DNA from: an uncultured Saprospiraceae bacterium
GTDB lineage: Bacteria > Bacteroidota > Bacteroidia > Chitinophagales > Saprospiraceae
NCBI GenBank assembly: GCA_937995755.1
Contig: CALKJD010000064.1
Location: forward strand, 1 to 64,000
Direction of reading: 5' to 3'
DNA: 64,000 nt
The position numbers and the translations under genes are program-made. Every line of letters begins with the position of its first letter. Positions within the stretch are counted from its first letter, which is position 1. The notes beneath the pieces were generated by a model. The model searched no databases and was not told the origin of the DNA. It saw only the letters and a program-made list of their open reading frames with translations. Positions 1 to 11,088 of the stretch are shown here, one piece after another.

Positions 1-602
1 ACAATCCTTCTCACTAGCTGCGAGAGTTAGTTATAATTGATGCTAAAGTAAGGATTTGAAATGGGTTTGGAGCTTAAAGGACATCACCTTTAATTTTCAA
101 TATTGGATTTTTTGGAATGATTAGAAATGACGTTGGACCATTATTATATGTCTATTTGTAGATAAAATCGCAATGTGTAAAAGATTATTCACCTGATCTT
201 CTTTTATATGCTGAAGTGATTTAAAAATAAGTGTTAAAGTAAGTTGTAAGTGCTTGTTTTTCAAGATGAAGCAGTTTTTGAAATTCATAGCCATAGCTAT
301 GGGTTGATAAAATGCTGAAATATTGAGAATCAATGACTTGCTAATCAATTAACAATACGTTCTTAAATCACTTCGCTAGTACTTGAGCTAGAGATACAAT
401 TGATATTTTGTTATTAACGGATCCAATCTAGACTTTCTTTTGGTTTGCGTAATATGCCCTATGCTAATTTATCGTACGCAACATTTTCATTGCGACATTA
501 AATAATCTAATCTGTATTTGACTGAGAGTAAGCGAGTATACGTGCAGAGATACCGATACATATACTTACATTTGCGGTCATTATAAATAACATAATAATC
601 TA

Positions 603-1271
603 ATGCCTACACATAAAATAGCACCCTCAATATTAGCAGCAGATTTTGGAAATCTAGAGCGCGATATCAAGATGATCAATCAAAGTGAATCAGATTGGTT
701 ACATATTGATATAATGGATGGAGTATTTGTTCCGAATATCTCCTACGGTCAAGCCATAACTAAGCGTATGGGTGAGTTATCTAATAAACCACTTGATGTA
801 CACCTTATGATAATGCAACCTGAGCGTTACGTTGAGCAATTTAGAGACGCTGGAGCAGAAGTGATTACAGTGCATTATGAAGCATGTACTCATTTACATC
901 GTAACCTACAACAGATAAAAGCAACAGGAGCTAAAGCAGGAGTAGCGCTCAATCCACATACCAATGTAGAGCTGCTTGCCGATGTGCTAGAAGACCTAGA
1001 TATGGTATGTCTTATGTCTGTCAATCCAGGTTTTGGTGGACAGAAATTTATATATCGTACGATCAATAAGATACAGAAGCTTAGAGCGATGATCGATGAA
1101 CGTAACCTCAATGTCGATATAGAGATTGATGGTGGAGTTGGACTACAAAATGCTGAGGCGATTTTAAAGGCAGGGGCTAATGTACTAGTTGCTGGGAGTA
1201 GTGTATTCAAAGCAGCAGACCCAATTGATGCAGTTAAGCGACTTAAAGCAATTGGTTCTGATAATTTCTAA
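603..1271 (+). CDS. rpe: Ribulose-phosphate 3-epimerase
   Basis: Full-length 222 aa; motifs APSILAADFGNLERDI, HIDIMDGVFVPNIS, MSVNPGFGGQKFI, EIDGGV, AGSSVF. Confidence 0.97.
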   Translation: MPTHKIAPSILAADFGNLERDIKMINQSESDWLHIDIMDGVFVPNISYGQAITKRMGELSNKPLDVHLMIMQPERYVEQFRDAGAEVITVHYEACTHLHRNLQQIKATGAKAGVALNPHTNVELLADVLEDLDMVCLMSVNPGFGGQKFIYRTINKIQKLRAMIDERNLNVDIEIDGGVGLQNAEAILKAGANVLVAGSSVFKAADPIDAVKRLKAIGSDNF

Positions 1272-1317
1272 TGCTGATTTAGCGTTATAGTTTTTTGAAA
1301 TATTTACATAGCATAGC

Positions 1318-3831
1318 ATGTCAAAAATTTATCTCTGTCTCAGCTTTTTGCTGATATCTATAGTTTCTTTCGCTCAGAAAGCTACCGTCTTCGGTACGGT
1401 GACTGATTACGATACCCGCGAATCTATAGAGTTAGCGACCATATACACTAGCAATAGCAATGTAACAGAGTCTGATCTTAACGGATTATATCGGATAGAA
1501 GTGCCATCTGAGGAAGAAGTGACCATTACGATCAGTAGAGTAGGCTATCAAGATGCAACTCTTACTATACAGCCAATGCCTTCAGGTGTAAAGCGAAATA
1601 TCAATTTTAAGATGGTATCTACTACGAGTAGTGTAGAAATCGTAATTACCGAAAGTAAAATAGAGGATGTAGGTATGGTGCGTGAAGAGGTAGTAGAGCT
1701 GAAACAGCTCCCTACCACTACAGGTAATTTTGAAAGTGTATTACCGCATATAGCACTTGGCGCTAGCTCAGGTCAAGGTGGCGAGCTGAGTTCTCAATAC
1801 AATGTTCGTGGGGGAAATTATGATGAGAATTTAGTTTATGTCAATGATTTTGAAATATTCAGACCACAACTGATCCGAAGTGGACAGCAAGAAGGCTTAA
1901 CTTTTCCTAATATTGATTTGATACGTGATTTGAGCTTTTCTTCTGGTGGCTTTGAAGCCAAATATGGTGATAAGATGTCTTCTGTATTAGATATTAGATA
2001 TAAACGCCCTGAAGAGACGAAATCTAGTATAGGCCTTAGTTTCTTAGGTGGTTCGGCTCACTTAGAAGGTAGTAAGAGAATTGGCCCAAATGCATATAAT
2101 AAACTGCGCTATCTAGTCGGAGCGAGATATAAAACTAATAGATACTTACTAGGAACCTTGGATAATGAAGGTGAGTATACGCCTAACTTTACTGATGTAC
2201 AGGCGTACGTCACTTACGATATTACTAAAGATCTTCAGATTGGTTTCATAGGAAATTACAACTATAGCCAATATGATTTTATTCCTGTTTCTAGATCTAC
2301 GGCTTTAGGTCTCATTGACTTTGCATTGAGATTAACTACTGTTTACGAAGGTCAAGAGCAAGATCAGTTTGTCAATGGAATGGGTGGAATTTCGCTTACT
2401 TATGTACCCGAAAAAGATAAAAATCCCATCTATTGGAAATTGCTTGCTTCAAGATATAGTAGTAATGAGATAGAGAAGTTTGATATACTGGGATTCTATA
2501 GATTAGCACAGGTCAATACAGATATTGGAAGTGATAATGTAGGAGAAGAAGTGGCTGTATTAGGAGTAGGTACTCAGCATAATTTTGCACGAAATTACCT
2601 ATATAATACTATTAGTAATATACATCTTAAAGGTGGCATAGAACTGCAAAATGACGATAATGATAATAATCATTTTGTACAGTGGGGTGTGAAATATCAG
2701 AATGAAACTATCGACGATGAACTCAACGAATGGGAACGTATAGATTCAGCAGGATATTCATTGCCATATGATCCCAATCAATTGGTACTCAATAATGTGT
2801 TGAAGTCTACAAATCTTATTGAAAATAATAAGCTAGAAGTGTATGCTCAAGATAGTTATACATATACGAAGCCTGAGTCTATGGAGCTACGTGTTACCGG
2901 AGGTGTAAGAGGATCTTATCGAGGGCTTAGTAAAGAATTTTTAGTAAGTCCTAGAGCGGAGATACTGTTTAAGCCTCTAGGTCGCAAAAGAGAAATAGCA
3001 TTCAAGTTAGGAGGAGGAGTATATTATCAGCCGCCATTCTATAGAGAGATGCGTAGATTAGATGGCACAGTGAATACGGACCTTAAATCTCAGAAGTCTA
3101 TACATGTAGTAGGTGGATTATCATATGATTTTTACTGGGAGACTATTAGTAAAAAGCCTTTTAAGCTCATCACTGAAATTTACTATAAGAAACTAGAGAA
3201 CCTCGTTTCGTATGAAGTAGATAATGTAAGAATTAGGTATAGTGGTGAGAATGATGCTACAGGAACCGCGATGGGTATAGATGTTCGTATCAATGGGGAG
3301 TTTGTTCCTGGCGCGGAATCTTGGGTAAATCTATCCTTACTAAGTGTTCGTGAAAGTCTCAATGATGTGCAACACCTAAAAAGAGATATAGGTGCTACTG
3401 AATCTGAAGAGGTGGATCAGGTACCAAGACCAACAGATCGTCTGATGAACTTAAGTATGTTCTTCCAAGATTATTTGCCATCGAACAAAAACTTTAAAAT
3501 GCATGTCAATTTCTCAGTGGGGACTGGACTGCCTTTTGGTTTGAAAGATAATAACGAAGTCTATCGAAATACATATAGATTCAAGGCTTATCATAGGGTA
3601 GACCTTGGTTTTGCTTACCAGCTTTGGGATCGCGCATGGAAGGATAAGAAGCCGAGACATCCAATGAGATTTGCAGAGAAAGCATGGCTAAGTCTAGAAG
3701 TATTTAACCTAATGGATGTACAAAATCAAGCCTCCAATACTTGGGTGAAGACAATAACGAATCAGCAATTTGCTATTCCTAATTATTTGAGTTCAAGAAG
3801 AGTTAATCTAAGAGTGAAATTTGACTTTTAA
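1318..3831 (+). CDS. TonB-dependent receptor with N-terminal carboxypeptidase-regulatory-like domain
   Basis: Signal peptide, CarboxypepD_reg-like N-terminus (ATVFGTVTDYDTRESIELATIYTSNS), plug-like segment (QYNVRGGNYDENLVYVNDFEIF), C-terminal beta-strand ending in F. Confidence 0.88.
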   Translation: MSKIYLCLSFLLISIVSFAQKATVFGTVTDYDTRESIELATIYTSNSNVTESDLNGLYRIEVPSEEEVTITISRVGYQDATLTIQPMPSGVKRNINFKMVSTTSSVEIVITESKIEDVGMVREEVVELKQLPTTTGNFESVLPHIALGASSGQGGELSSQYNVRGGNYDENLVYVNDFEIFRPQLIRSGQQEGLTFPNIDLIRDLSFSSGGFEAKYGDKMSSVLDIRYKRPEETKSSIGLSFLGGSAHLEGSKRIGPNAYNKLRYLVGARYKTNRYLLGTLDNEGEYTPNFTDVQAYVTYDITKDLQIGFIGNYNYSQYDFIPVSRSTALGLIDFALRLTTVYEGQEQDQFVNGMGGISLTYVPEKDKNPIYWKLLASRYSSNEIEKFDILGFYRLAQVNTDIGSDNVGEEVAVLGVGTQHNFARNYLYNTISNIHLKGGIELQNDDNDNNHFVQWGVKYQNETIDDELNEWERIDSAGYSLPYDPNQLVLNNVLKSTNLIENNKLEVYAQDSYTYTKPESMELRVTGGVRGSYRGLSKEFLVSPRAEILFKPLGRKREIAFKLGGGVYYQPPFYREMRRLDGTVNTDLKSQKSIHVVGGLSYDFYWETISKKPFKLITEIYYKKLENLVSYEVDNVRIRYSGENDATGTAMGIDVRINGEFVPGAESWVNLSLLSVRESLNDVQHLKRDIGATESEEVDQVPRPTDRLMNLSMFFQDYLPSNKNFKMHVNFSVGTGLPFGLKDNNEVYRNTYRFKAYHRVDLGFAYQLWDRAWKDKKPRHPMRFAEKAWLSLEVFNLMDVQNQASNTWVKTITNQQFAIPNYLSSRRVNLRVKFDF

Positions 3832-3851
3832 GGATTATATCAATTGGGTAA

Positions 3852-4250
3852 TCAATTGCATAGTTTTAGTTTGTCCTTAATGTCTTCAAGATTTAATTGT
3901 ACTTGTTGATTACCCCAAGAGTGGTTGACATAATTACAGATGTTCAAAATTTCTATTTCGCTGAGTTTAGGATGTGCTGGCATCGACAATTGTACTTCTG
4001 CACTAGAGTCGGCAACAGTACTTTTTATTCCATTTCTGATGATGCATGGTAGTTCATCTTGTTGATGGATTAAGTATTGCGATTTCTCGAGCGAAGGGAT
4101 GAGTTTGCTTAATCCCTTTCCATCTCCCATATGACAGTTGCCGCAATAGGCATCATAATATCGCTTTCCTGAAGGATACTCAGTGCTATTGCATTGCGTG
4201 AGGGTAGCTGTGCTAATGACAGCGAGGGCTATATAGAAAAATCGAATCAT
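3852..4250 (-). CDS. c-type cytochrome lipoprotein (class I-like)
   Basis: Lipobox-like TLTQC; heme motif CGNCH in YYDAYCGNCHMGDGKGL; distal Met region (QLSMPAHPKLS). Confidence 0.85.
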   Translation of the reverse strand: MIRFFYIALAVISTATLTQCNSTEYPSGKRYYDAYCGNCHMGDGKGLSKLIPSLEKSQYLIHQQDELPCIIRNGIKSTVADSSAEVQLSMPAHPKLSEIEILNICNYVNHSWGNQQVQLNLEDIKDKLKLCN

Positions 4251-4867
4251 TTACTCTGAGCTAAAAGGGCATCTATAGTATCAAAAAATGCGATAACATC
4301 TTCATCTTCTGTACCTTCTGCGAATCCACGGAGATGTCCATTTCCGTCAATTAATAACAGCTTGCCACTATGGTCAAACCCTCCAGGTGCATCAGGATCT
4401 TCAAATGCTGGCACATAATAATCCTCATTGGCTATAGTCATAATTGAATCTTTCGGTCCATGTACAAAATGCCACATAGATAAATCTGCTCCAATATTCT
4501 CGGCATATTTTTTCATTCTTGCTGGGGTATCTCTTTTAGGATCTAAACTAAATGATACTAATTTGAAATTAGGAGTCCCTTTATATTTTTCTTGTACTCT
4601 CAGCATGTTTTTCATCACTCTAGGGCATATACTAGGGCATGAAGTAAAGAAAAAGTCAGCTAGGTAAACTTGACCTTTAAGGACCTCAGCATTGAAGGGG
4701 ATACTGTCCTGATCAATAAAGTTGAAAGATCTAATTTGGTGTCTCACCTCTTGACCATCAACTATTTTATTGCGCCCAAGATATGGTAGATCTTGGACTG
4801 CTGGCTTACACGAATACAATAATGCTATTGTACTAATTGTTAGGAGTAAACGTAGTTGTAAGGTCAT
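4247..4867 (-). CDS. SCO1/SenC family protein (copper chaperone/thioredoxin-like), lipoprotein
   Basis: CxxxC motif FFFTSCPSICPRVMKNM, SFSLDPKRDTPARMKKYAENIG, conserved His in FDHSGKLLLID. Confidence 0.92.
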   Translation of the reverse strand: MTLQLRLLLTISTIALLYSCKPAVQDLPYLGRNKIVDGQEVRHQIRSFNFIDQDSIPFNAEVLKGQVYLADFFFTSCPSICPRVMKNMLRVQEKYKGTPNFKLVSFSLDPKRDTPARMKKYAENIGADLSMWHFVHGPKDSIMTIANEDYYVPAFEDPDAPGGFDHSGKLLLIDGNGHLRGFAEGTEDEDVIAFFDTIDALLAQSK

Positions 4868-5306
4868 CTCTGAGTTTGTTTTTCTTAATGTATTTGTCTG
4901 ATTTTCTAATTACTTCTTTTCCTGTATGGAGCGTACTAAGCATTAGATCTCTAACTTTTGTAATAGATATTTTTTCATTAGCGAGGTATTCCATTTTTGC
5001 TTGATGGTCACCTTCTGGAATTTTAAAATTGGCCATCCATTCCATCATCGCTTCGTCTGCTTTTTCAGATGTCAATTGTACGTCCATTAGCTTTTTAACA
5101 AATACACTTGTATCAGGCAGAGTAGCAATATTCTCTTGAGCATATTTTTTGAGTTTGTACAGATTGTTTGTTTCCGGCATGACATCATCATGCAATACCA
5201 TTACTTCTGCAAATAAGGCGTCAAATTCAGCCTTCTCTTTTTCTTGTTGATTGCCACAGGAGCTTAAGATTACGATAGATAAAGCAAATGTCAAAAATTT
5301 AAGCAT
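4833..5306 (-). CDS. Hypothetical lipoprotein, same operon as the SCO protein
   Basis: Signal peptide with lipobox VILSSC; 157 aa; 35-nt overlap with the SCO ORF. Confidence 0.65.
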   Translation of the reverse strand: MLKFLTFALSIVILSSCGNQQEKEKAEFDALFAEVMVLHDDVMPETNNLYKLKKYAQENIATLPDTSVFVKKLMDVQLTSEKADEAMMEWMANFKIPEGDHQAKMEYLANEKISITKVRDLMLSTLHTGKEVIRKSDKYIKKNKLRDDLTTTFTPNN

Positions 5307-5480
5307 GTTTGGTTATTATGTGTTTGATTAATGGTAACACGCACGTAAGCGTTAATAATTTAGCTCTTTCATAATTCTATGTGGATTAGAGTAAATTTAC
5401 TAACAAAGTTACTCATGGAGTATGCAACTACAACCTATTGAGGCGATATTTGTTTTTAGTATGAACTATGTTACAATTTT

Positions 5481-6899
5481 ATGATAAATAAAGCGATTGT
5501 CTGGTTTAGAAATGACCTCAGACTACATGATAACGAAGCACTTACCGAAGCCCTAAGAGTAGCCGATGAGGTGATCCCTGTATTTGTTTTTGATCAAAGA
5601 ATATTTGAAGGCCAAACATCTTATGGATTTGATAAAACAGGGGTTTATCGTAAAAACTTTATTATTGAATGTATAGAGGACCTAAGAAAATCTATAGATA
5701 ATATTGGTGGATCATTAATTGTTCGTGAAGGTATCACTGAGGATTTGTTATTCGAATTGGCAGCTGAAGTTAAAGCTTCTTGGGTGTTCTGTAACAGAGA
5801 GCGAACTCGAGAAGAGGTAAGTGTTCAAGATGCGTTAGAAAAGAAGTTGTGGACCAAAGGCGTTGAAATTCGATATAGTCGTGGTAAGATGTTATATTAT
5901 ACATCGGATTTACCTTTTCCTATTACTCATACTCCAGACACATTCACTTCATTTAGAAAAGAGGTAGAGAAATATGTGCCAGTAAGAAAACCATTGCCTA
6001 CTCCAAGTGTACTACCTGCAGTTGATGCTAGTATTAATCGTGGTGATATACCTCATTTAAAACCATTAGATGATAGTATACATAATGCTACACAAGTATT
6101 CAAAGGGGGAGAAAGTCAAGCGATAGCTCAGTTGGATTATTATCTATGGGAATCGGATAATATCAAAACCTATAAGAAGACAAGGAATGAGATGTTAGGT
6201 TGGGATTATAGCTCTAAGATTTCGCCATATCTAGCTCAAGGATGTATATCTCCTAAGAGGGTGTACGACGAAGTTAAAAAGTATGAAAGTCAACGAACAA
6301 AAAACGAAAGTACGTATTGGCTTATTTTTGAATTGTTATGGAGAGATTACTTTAGACTAGTAGGAAAGAAATTCGGTGACAAAATATTTATTCCTAATGG
6401 GATAAGTGAAGAAGATACACCTCAGTGGTCTACAGATAGAACCTTGTTTAATATATGGGCACAAGCTAGGACTGGAGTTCCTATGATAGATGCTAACATG
6501 AGAGAGCTTAATGCTACTGGATTTATGTCTAATAGGGGCAGACAGAATGTAGCTAGTTTTCTAGTCAATGATATGAATGTACATTGGCTCATGGGGGCAG
6601 AGTATTTTGAATCTCATCTAATAGATTACGACCCTTGTAGTAATTATGGTAATTGGAATTATATAGCTGGAGTTGGTGTAGATCCTCGTCCTGATAGATG
6701 GTTCAATGTGGTGCATCAAGGTAAAAGATATGATTCTAATGGAAGTCATGCTCATCATTGGATACCTGAGCTTAAGGATTTATCTGGTGGTAAGGTTCAT
6801 GATTTACCGATTATGTCTAAAGAGGAGTTGGTAGAATACAACATTGTATTAGGTAAGGACTATCCCAAAGCGGTAGTAACGGACAAGCGATGGGCGTAG
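5481..6899 (+). CDS. Cryptochrome/photolyase family protein, DASH-type
   Basis: N-terminal photolyase domain (AIVWFRNDLRLHDNEAL); FAD-domain motifs TGVPMIDANMRELNATGFMSNRGRQNVASFLVNDM and YDPCSNYGNWNYIAGVGVDPR. Confidence 0.93.
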   Translation: MINKAIVWFRNDLRLHDNEALTEALRVADEVIPVFVFDQRIFEGQTSYGFDKTGVYRKNFIIECIEDLRKSIDNIGGSLIVREGITEDLLFELAAEVKASWVFCNRERTREEVSVQDALEKKLWTKGVEIRYSRGKMLYYTSDLPFPITHTPDTFTSFRKEVEKYVPVRKPLPTPSVLPAVDASINRGDIPHLKPLDDSIHNATQVFKGGESQAIAQLDYYLWESDNIKTYKKTRNEMLGWDYSSKISPYLAQGCISPKRVYDEVKKYESQRTKNESTYWLIFELLWRDYFRLVGKKFGDKIFIPNGISEEDTPQWSTDRTLFNIWAQARTGVPMIDANMRELNATGFMSNRGRQNVASFLVNDMNVHWLMGAEYFESHLIDYDPCSNYGNWNYIAGVGVDPRPDRWFNVVHQGKRYDSNGSHAHHWIPELKDLSGGKVHDLPIMSKEELVEYNIVLGKDYPKAVVTDKRWA

Positions 6900-6980
6900 T
6901 ATAAATTATAAAGTAAGTAATTGGTTTCGTAAAGTGTTACCGATTGCACATTAAGAACTAACAGTCTTGCTTATGTTTAT

Positions 6981-7673
6981 TTATGCTACTAGCGTTTTGT
7001 TTTTGGATTTGATATGCTTTAAAGCTATCATCAGTTGCTCTGCTCTTGTTAGATAAGAGTTATCTATAAGGATATGACTAGGAGTTTGTGTTAAGGGACT
7101 TTCTTCTCTAGTAGAGTCTATATGGTCACGATGCTCAAGATTTTCTTTTACATCCTGCATAGTTACATTTCTTCCTTTTGTAGTAAGTTCGTTGTGACGT
7201 CTTTGAACTCTGACATCTACATCTGCTGTGATAAAAAATTTATGTTCAGCTTCTGGAAAAACTACAGAACCGATATCGCGACCATCCATTACGATTCTCT
7301 TTTGTGCCCCCATAGCGTGTTGTAGCTTGACCATCTGTTGGCGTACTACTTTGATAGTAGCTACTTCGCTCACTTGATTAGCGACTCTAAGAGATCTTAT
7401 TTCTGATGTTATATTTTTTCCATTTAGGATAGTGGCATTATGACCATCTATATTTTGAAACTCTATATGGATATTATCGAGTGCCTTTGTAACTGCAGCG
7501 ATATCATCAATATCTATATTGTTATCCAAGAAGTATAAGGTACACGCTCTATACATAGCACCAGAGTCAATGAATCTATACCCCAGCTCCCTAGCAAGCT
7601 CTTTGGCTAACGTTGACTTGCCACAAGAGGAGAATCCATCTATTGCTACTACACTATCTTCTATTTCGGTCAT
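6981..7673 (-). CDS. cmk: Cytidylate kinase
   Basis: P-loop IDGFSSCGKSTLAKELA, FIDSGAMYRACTLY, MDGRDIGSVVFPEAEHKFF. Confidence 0.96.
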   Translation of the reverse strand: MTEIEDSVVAIDGFSSCGKSTLAKELARELGYRFIDSGAMYRACTLYFLDNNIDIDDIAAVTKALDNIHIEFQNIDGHNATILNGKNITSEIRSLRVANQVSEVATIKVVRQQMVKLQHAMGAQKRIVMDGRDIGSVVFPEAEHKFFITADVDVRVQRRHNELTTKGRNVTMQDVKENLEHRDHIDSTREESPLTQTPSHILIDNSYLTRAEQLMIALKHIKSKNKTLVA

Positions 7674-7754
7674 TGATTATTGTTGATGCTGTTAGCAGCA
7701 GCTAATATCTGCAAAATATTTGAATTTGATTCGATGAGCCTTATGAAAAAAGAA

Positions 7755-7781
7755 AGCCCTGTCCACATAGTGAACAGAGCT
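7755..7781 (-). terminator. Rho-independent terminator-like hairpin
   Basis: Minus strand AGCTCTGTTCAC-tatg-GTGGACAGGGCT (with G.U pairs) followed by TTCTTTTTT; downstream of 7809..8030. Confidence 0.7.
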
Positions 7782-7808
7782 CTAAATAATTCTCTTAGAG
7801 ACTGACTC

Positions 7809-8030
7809 TTAATATTCGTCTTCATTGAAGAGGAAATCATCCTTTCGAGGATAGTCAGGCCATATATCTTCCATCGTTTCGTATATCTCACCTTCGTCTT
7901 CTAGGCCCTGTAGGTTTTCCATAACCTCTAGTGGAGCACCAGATCTGACTGCGTAATCTATAAGTTCATCTCTGGTTGCTGGCCAAGGCGCATCTTCTAA
8001 TTTATGCGCTAATTCTAAAGTCCAATACAT
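7809..8030 (-). CDS. DUF2795-family small acidic protein
   Basis: MYWTLELAHKLEDAPWPATRDELIDYAVRSGAPLEVMENLQGLEDEGEIYETMEDIWPDYP; followed by a terminator hairpin. Confidence 0.8.
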   Translation of the reverse strand: MYWTLELAHKLEDAPWPATRDELIDYAVRSGAPLEVMENLQGLEDEGEIYETMEDIWPDYPRKDDFLFNEDEY

Positions 8031-8383
8031 ACGTAAAAATTCAATTTGATTGTTTAAAAACTTGTAAGCAGCTAAATATTATGTTAGCCCTCAAATAGGC
8101 TACAAAAATATCAAAAAATAAATATCGTCAAAATCTAACTTCGATAATTTTAAAAATCATGAAGTCTCAAACTTATGATTCGATATTTCTTTAACTACTC
8201 TATACAGTTCTAATTACGTCTTTACTCAACGTTTTGTTCCAAAGTATTGAAATAAATGTTGATTTATTAAAAGATATATGAGACTGTCAAGGCAGCTGGT
8301 GGACATAATGGCCTAATAATCAGGGAGTACGGTGGATTGCAAAATATATTATGCTTTAAGCGGTCTAATGAGTTGAAATGAAA

Positions 8384-8414
8384 AAAGCCTGCTGAAATGA
8401 ATCTAGCAGGCTTT
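8384..8414 (-). terminator. Terminator-like hairpin downstream of queA
   Basis: AAAGCCTGCT(8384-8393)/AGCAGGCTTT(8405-8414), perfect 10-bp stem; T-rich tract on the minus strand. Confidence 0.75.
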
Positions 8415-8435
8415 GTATTTTATCGTTTTCTCTAA

Positions 8436-9500
8436 TTAAAGAATTAACATGGCATCTCCATAACTGAAGAATCTATATTCTTCTTTGATTGCTTCTGCAT
8501 ATGCTTCCATAGCTAGATCATGTCCTGCAAAAGCAGATATCATAATCACTAGACTTGTTTTTGGCAAGTGAAAGTTAGTAATCATGCAATTAGGAATGTT
8601 AAATTCATAAGGTGGGAAGATAAACTTGTTTGTCCAACCTTCCGAAGCTTTCAAGTGTCTAGTAGCTCCGACAGATGACTCGATAGTTCTCATAGACGTA
8701 GTTCCTACGGCACATACCTTTCTGTGTGCATCTTTGGCTTTATTTACAATGTCAGCCGCTTTCTGATCTATTTTATAGTATTCAGCATCCATCTTGTGCT
8801 TACTAAGATCTTCTACATCTATACTCCTAAATGTACCTAATCCGACATGAAGTGTTACTTCCGCGAAGTCAACTCCTTTGATTTCAAGCTTTTTCATGAG
8901 CTCTTTACTGAAGTGCAATCCAGCAGTTGGTGCAGCTACGGCGCCCACTTCTTTTGCATATACAGTTTGATATCTTTCATCATCGATAGCTTCGACTTCT
9001 CTGTCGATATACTTAGGTAATGGAGTACTTCCCAATTTCCTAAGAGTAGCTCTAAACTCTTCGTCTGTACCGTCAAAGAAGAATCGGATCGTTCTACCTC
9101 TAGATGTCGTGTTATCTACTACCTCGGCAACTAATATGTTATTTCCTTCATCATCGTTGAAGTATAACTTGTTACCAACTCTTATTTTTCTCGCAGGATC
9201 AACTAATACATCCCATAACATCGCTTCTTTGTTCAGCTCTCTTAATAGGAATACTTCGATCTTAGCCCCAGTTTTTTCCTTCATACCGTACATACGAGCA
9301 GGAAATACTTTCGTATTGTTAAATATCAACGCATCATCCTCTTCAAAATAGTCTATCAGATCCTTGAACAGTTTATGCTCGATCTTTCCAGTATCTCTAT
9401 GCACTACCATTAGACGAGATTCATCCCTTACATCCGCAGGATATTGAGCGATTAATTCTTCAGGAAGTTCAAATTTAAATTGCGAAAGCTTAGTCCTCAT
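8436..9500 (-). CDS. queA: S-adenosylmethionine:tRNA ribosyltransferase-isomerase
   Basis: [74 protein letters not shown]. Confidence 0.97.
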   Translation of the reverse strand: MRTKLSQFKFELPEELIAQYPADVRDESRLMVVHRDTGKIEHKLFKDLIDYFEEDDALIFNNTKVFPARMYGMKEKTGAKIEVFLLRELNKEAMLWDVLVDPARKIRVGNKLYFNDDEGNNILVAEVVDNTTSRGRTIRFFFDGTDEEFRATLRKLGSTPLPKYIDREVEAIDDERYQTVYAKEVGAVAAPTAGLHFSKELMKKLEIKGVDFAEVTLHVGLGTFRSIDVEDLSKHKMDAEYYKIDQKAADIVNKAKDAHRKVCAVGTTSMRTIESSVGATRHLKASEGWTNKFIFPPYEFNIPNCMITNFHLPKTSLVIMISAFAGHDLAMEAYAEAIKEEYRFFSYGDAMLIL

Positions 9501-9772
9501 AAGTGTGTATTAAGTGTTTTTACAAGCCTGCAAAAGTAGGCTAATTATTAATTATATCAGTATGAATAGGAGTCTCATTTCTAGATATAGTAATATGGCT
9601 CTTTGAAATATGATACTATAGGCTAACCACCAATTTGCATTCCTAGTTCATCTTATTCACAGTTGCAGTCATTTTTTGATCATTTAGACGATCTTATTGT
9701 GCTATTTATCTAATGGTTACGCTCTTTCTGATGGATCGACTTATATTTAACTTATCAATTTGAATAACTTCT

Positions 9773-11029
9773 ATGATCACTACTTTAAAGATAATATACG
9801 AGAGCATTGTTCAAGCATTACAATCCCTTCGTGGGAATAAAATGAGAACATTTCTATCACTTTTGGGTATCGTCATAGGTATATTTTGCATAATTGCCGT
9901 TAAATCCGCTGTAGATTCACTTCAAGATAGTATCGTATCTGGGTTTAATGAATTGGGGTCTGATGTCTTGTACGTTGAAAAACAACCATGGAATGAAGAT
10001 CCAGGCCAAAATTGGTGGAAGTATGCAAGAAGACCTAATCCTAGCTATTCAGATTATGAAAGGATCAGAAATAGGTCAAATCTAGCGGATGAGGTGTCAT
10101 TTACAATCTTTACTGGAGGGAAAACGGCTAAATACAAGTCTAACAGCGTATCGAATAGTTTTATAATGGGCGCGTCGTACGAGCTTAATCAGATACAGAA
10201 TCTCGTAATCGAGAAAGGAAGGTACTTTACACCGAATGAATATAATAATGCAAGCAATAAGGTAATTCTGGGCTATTTAATGGCTCAAGAGTTATTCGGT
10301 AATATCGAACCTGTAGGAAAGTTTATAAAACTGTTTGGACAAAAGTTTCAGGTTATAGGTGTCCTTAAGTCCGAAGGAGAGAACCCTTTTAACTTCATGA
10401 ATTTCGATGAAGTCTGCTGGATAGGGTATAATACGGTAAGAAAGTTTGTCAATGTCAAAGAAGATAATCGCTATATCGGACGGATGCTTAATGTAAAAGC
10501 CAAAGAAGGAGTCGATTTAAATGATCTTCAAGATGAGTTAACTGGATTGTTACGAGCGAAAAGAAAGCTTAAACCTTCGGAGGAAAATAACTTTTCACTT
10601 AATCAGTTGTCGATGATTACCGATATGCTAGACAGTGTATTTGGTGTGTTAAGTTTGGCAGGTGGTATTATTGGTTTCTTTGCCTTGTTAGTTGGAATGT
10701 TTAGCGTTGCCAATATCATGTTTGTCTCGGTAAAAGAGCGTACTAATATTATAGGAATCAAAAAAGCTTTGGGGGCTAAAGGGAATGTAATCCTACTAGA
10801 ATTTTTGGTGGAATCAGTTATCCTTTGTGTAATCGGAGGGGTAATGGGTTTGGTAACGGTATTTGGCGTGTTGAAGGTGCTAAGTAGTGTCACTCCTTTT
10901 GCTATGGAATTATCTTTATCCAATGCTGCATTTGGAGTATTAACATCTATAGCAGTAGGTATCATTGCTGGTATTATTCCTGCATTTCAAGCGAGTAAGA
11001 TGAATCCTGTGGATGCGATTAGAGCTTAA
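9773..11029 (+). CDS. ABC transporter permease, MacB/FtsX type
   Basis: MacB_PCD-like N-terminus (LRGNKMRTFLSLLGIVIGIFCII) and C-terminal FtsX domain (VKERTNIIGIKKALGAKGNVILLEFLVESV, IPAFQASKMNPVDAIRA). Confidence 0.92.
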   Translation: MITTLKIIYESIVQALQSLRGNKMRTFLSLLGIVIGIFCIIAVKSAVDSLQDSIVSGFNELGSDVLYVEKQPWNEDPGQNWWKYARRPNPSYSDYERIRNRSNLADEVSFTIFTGGKTAKYKSNSVSNSFIMGASYELNQIQNLVIEKGRYFTPNEYNNASNKVILGYLMAQELFGNIEPVGKFIKLFGQKFQVIGVLKSEGENPFNFMNFDEVCWIGYNTVRKFVNVKEDNRYIGRMLNVKAKEGVDLNDLQDELTGLLRAKRKLKPSEENNFSLNQLSMITDMLDSVFGVLSLAGGIIGFFALLVGMFSVANIMFVSVKERTNIIGIKKALGAKGNVILLEFLVESVILCVIGGVMGLVTVFGVLKVLSSVTPFAMELSLSNAAFGVLTSIAVGIIAGIIPAFQASKMNPVDAIRA

Positions 11030-11088
11030 TTGAAAACTATCGAAAGTTTTATTCAGCAAATAATAGAATTAATATAGGTTTACGAGTC

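Noticed and set aside
121-348. 75-aa minus-strand ORF at the window start
   Set aside because: Low-complexity hydrophobic/K-rich composition, no recognisable motif, AT-rich intergenic context; not supported as a gene.
890-1210. Antisense ORFs inside confident genes (e.g. 890-1210, 10603-10965, 35685-36080, 49114-49497, 57864-58067)
   Set aside because: Shadow ORFs on the opposite strand of well-supported coding regions.
7670-7891. 73-aa minus ORF overlapping DUF2795 and its terminator
   Set aside because: Runs through the terminator hairpin at 7755-7781 and overlaps a convincing gene in another frame.
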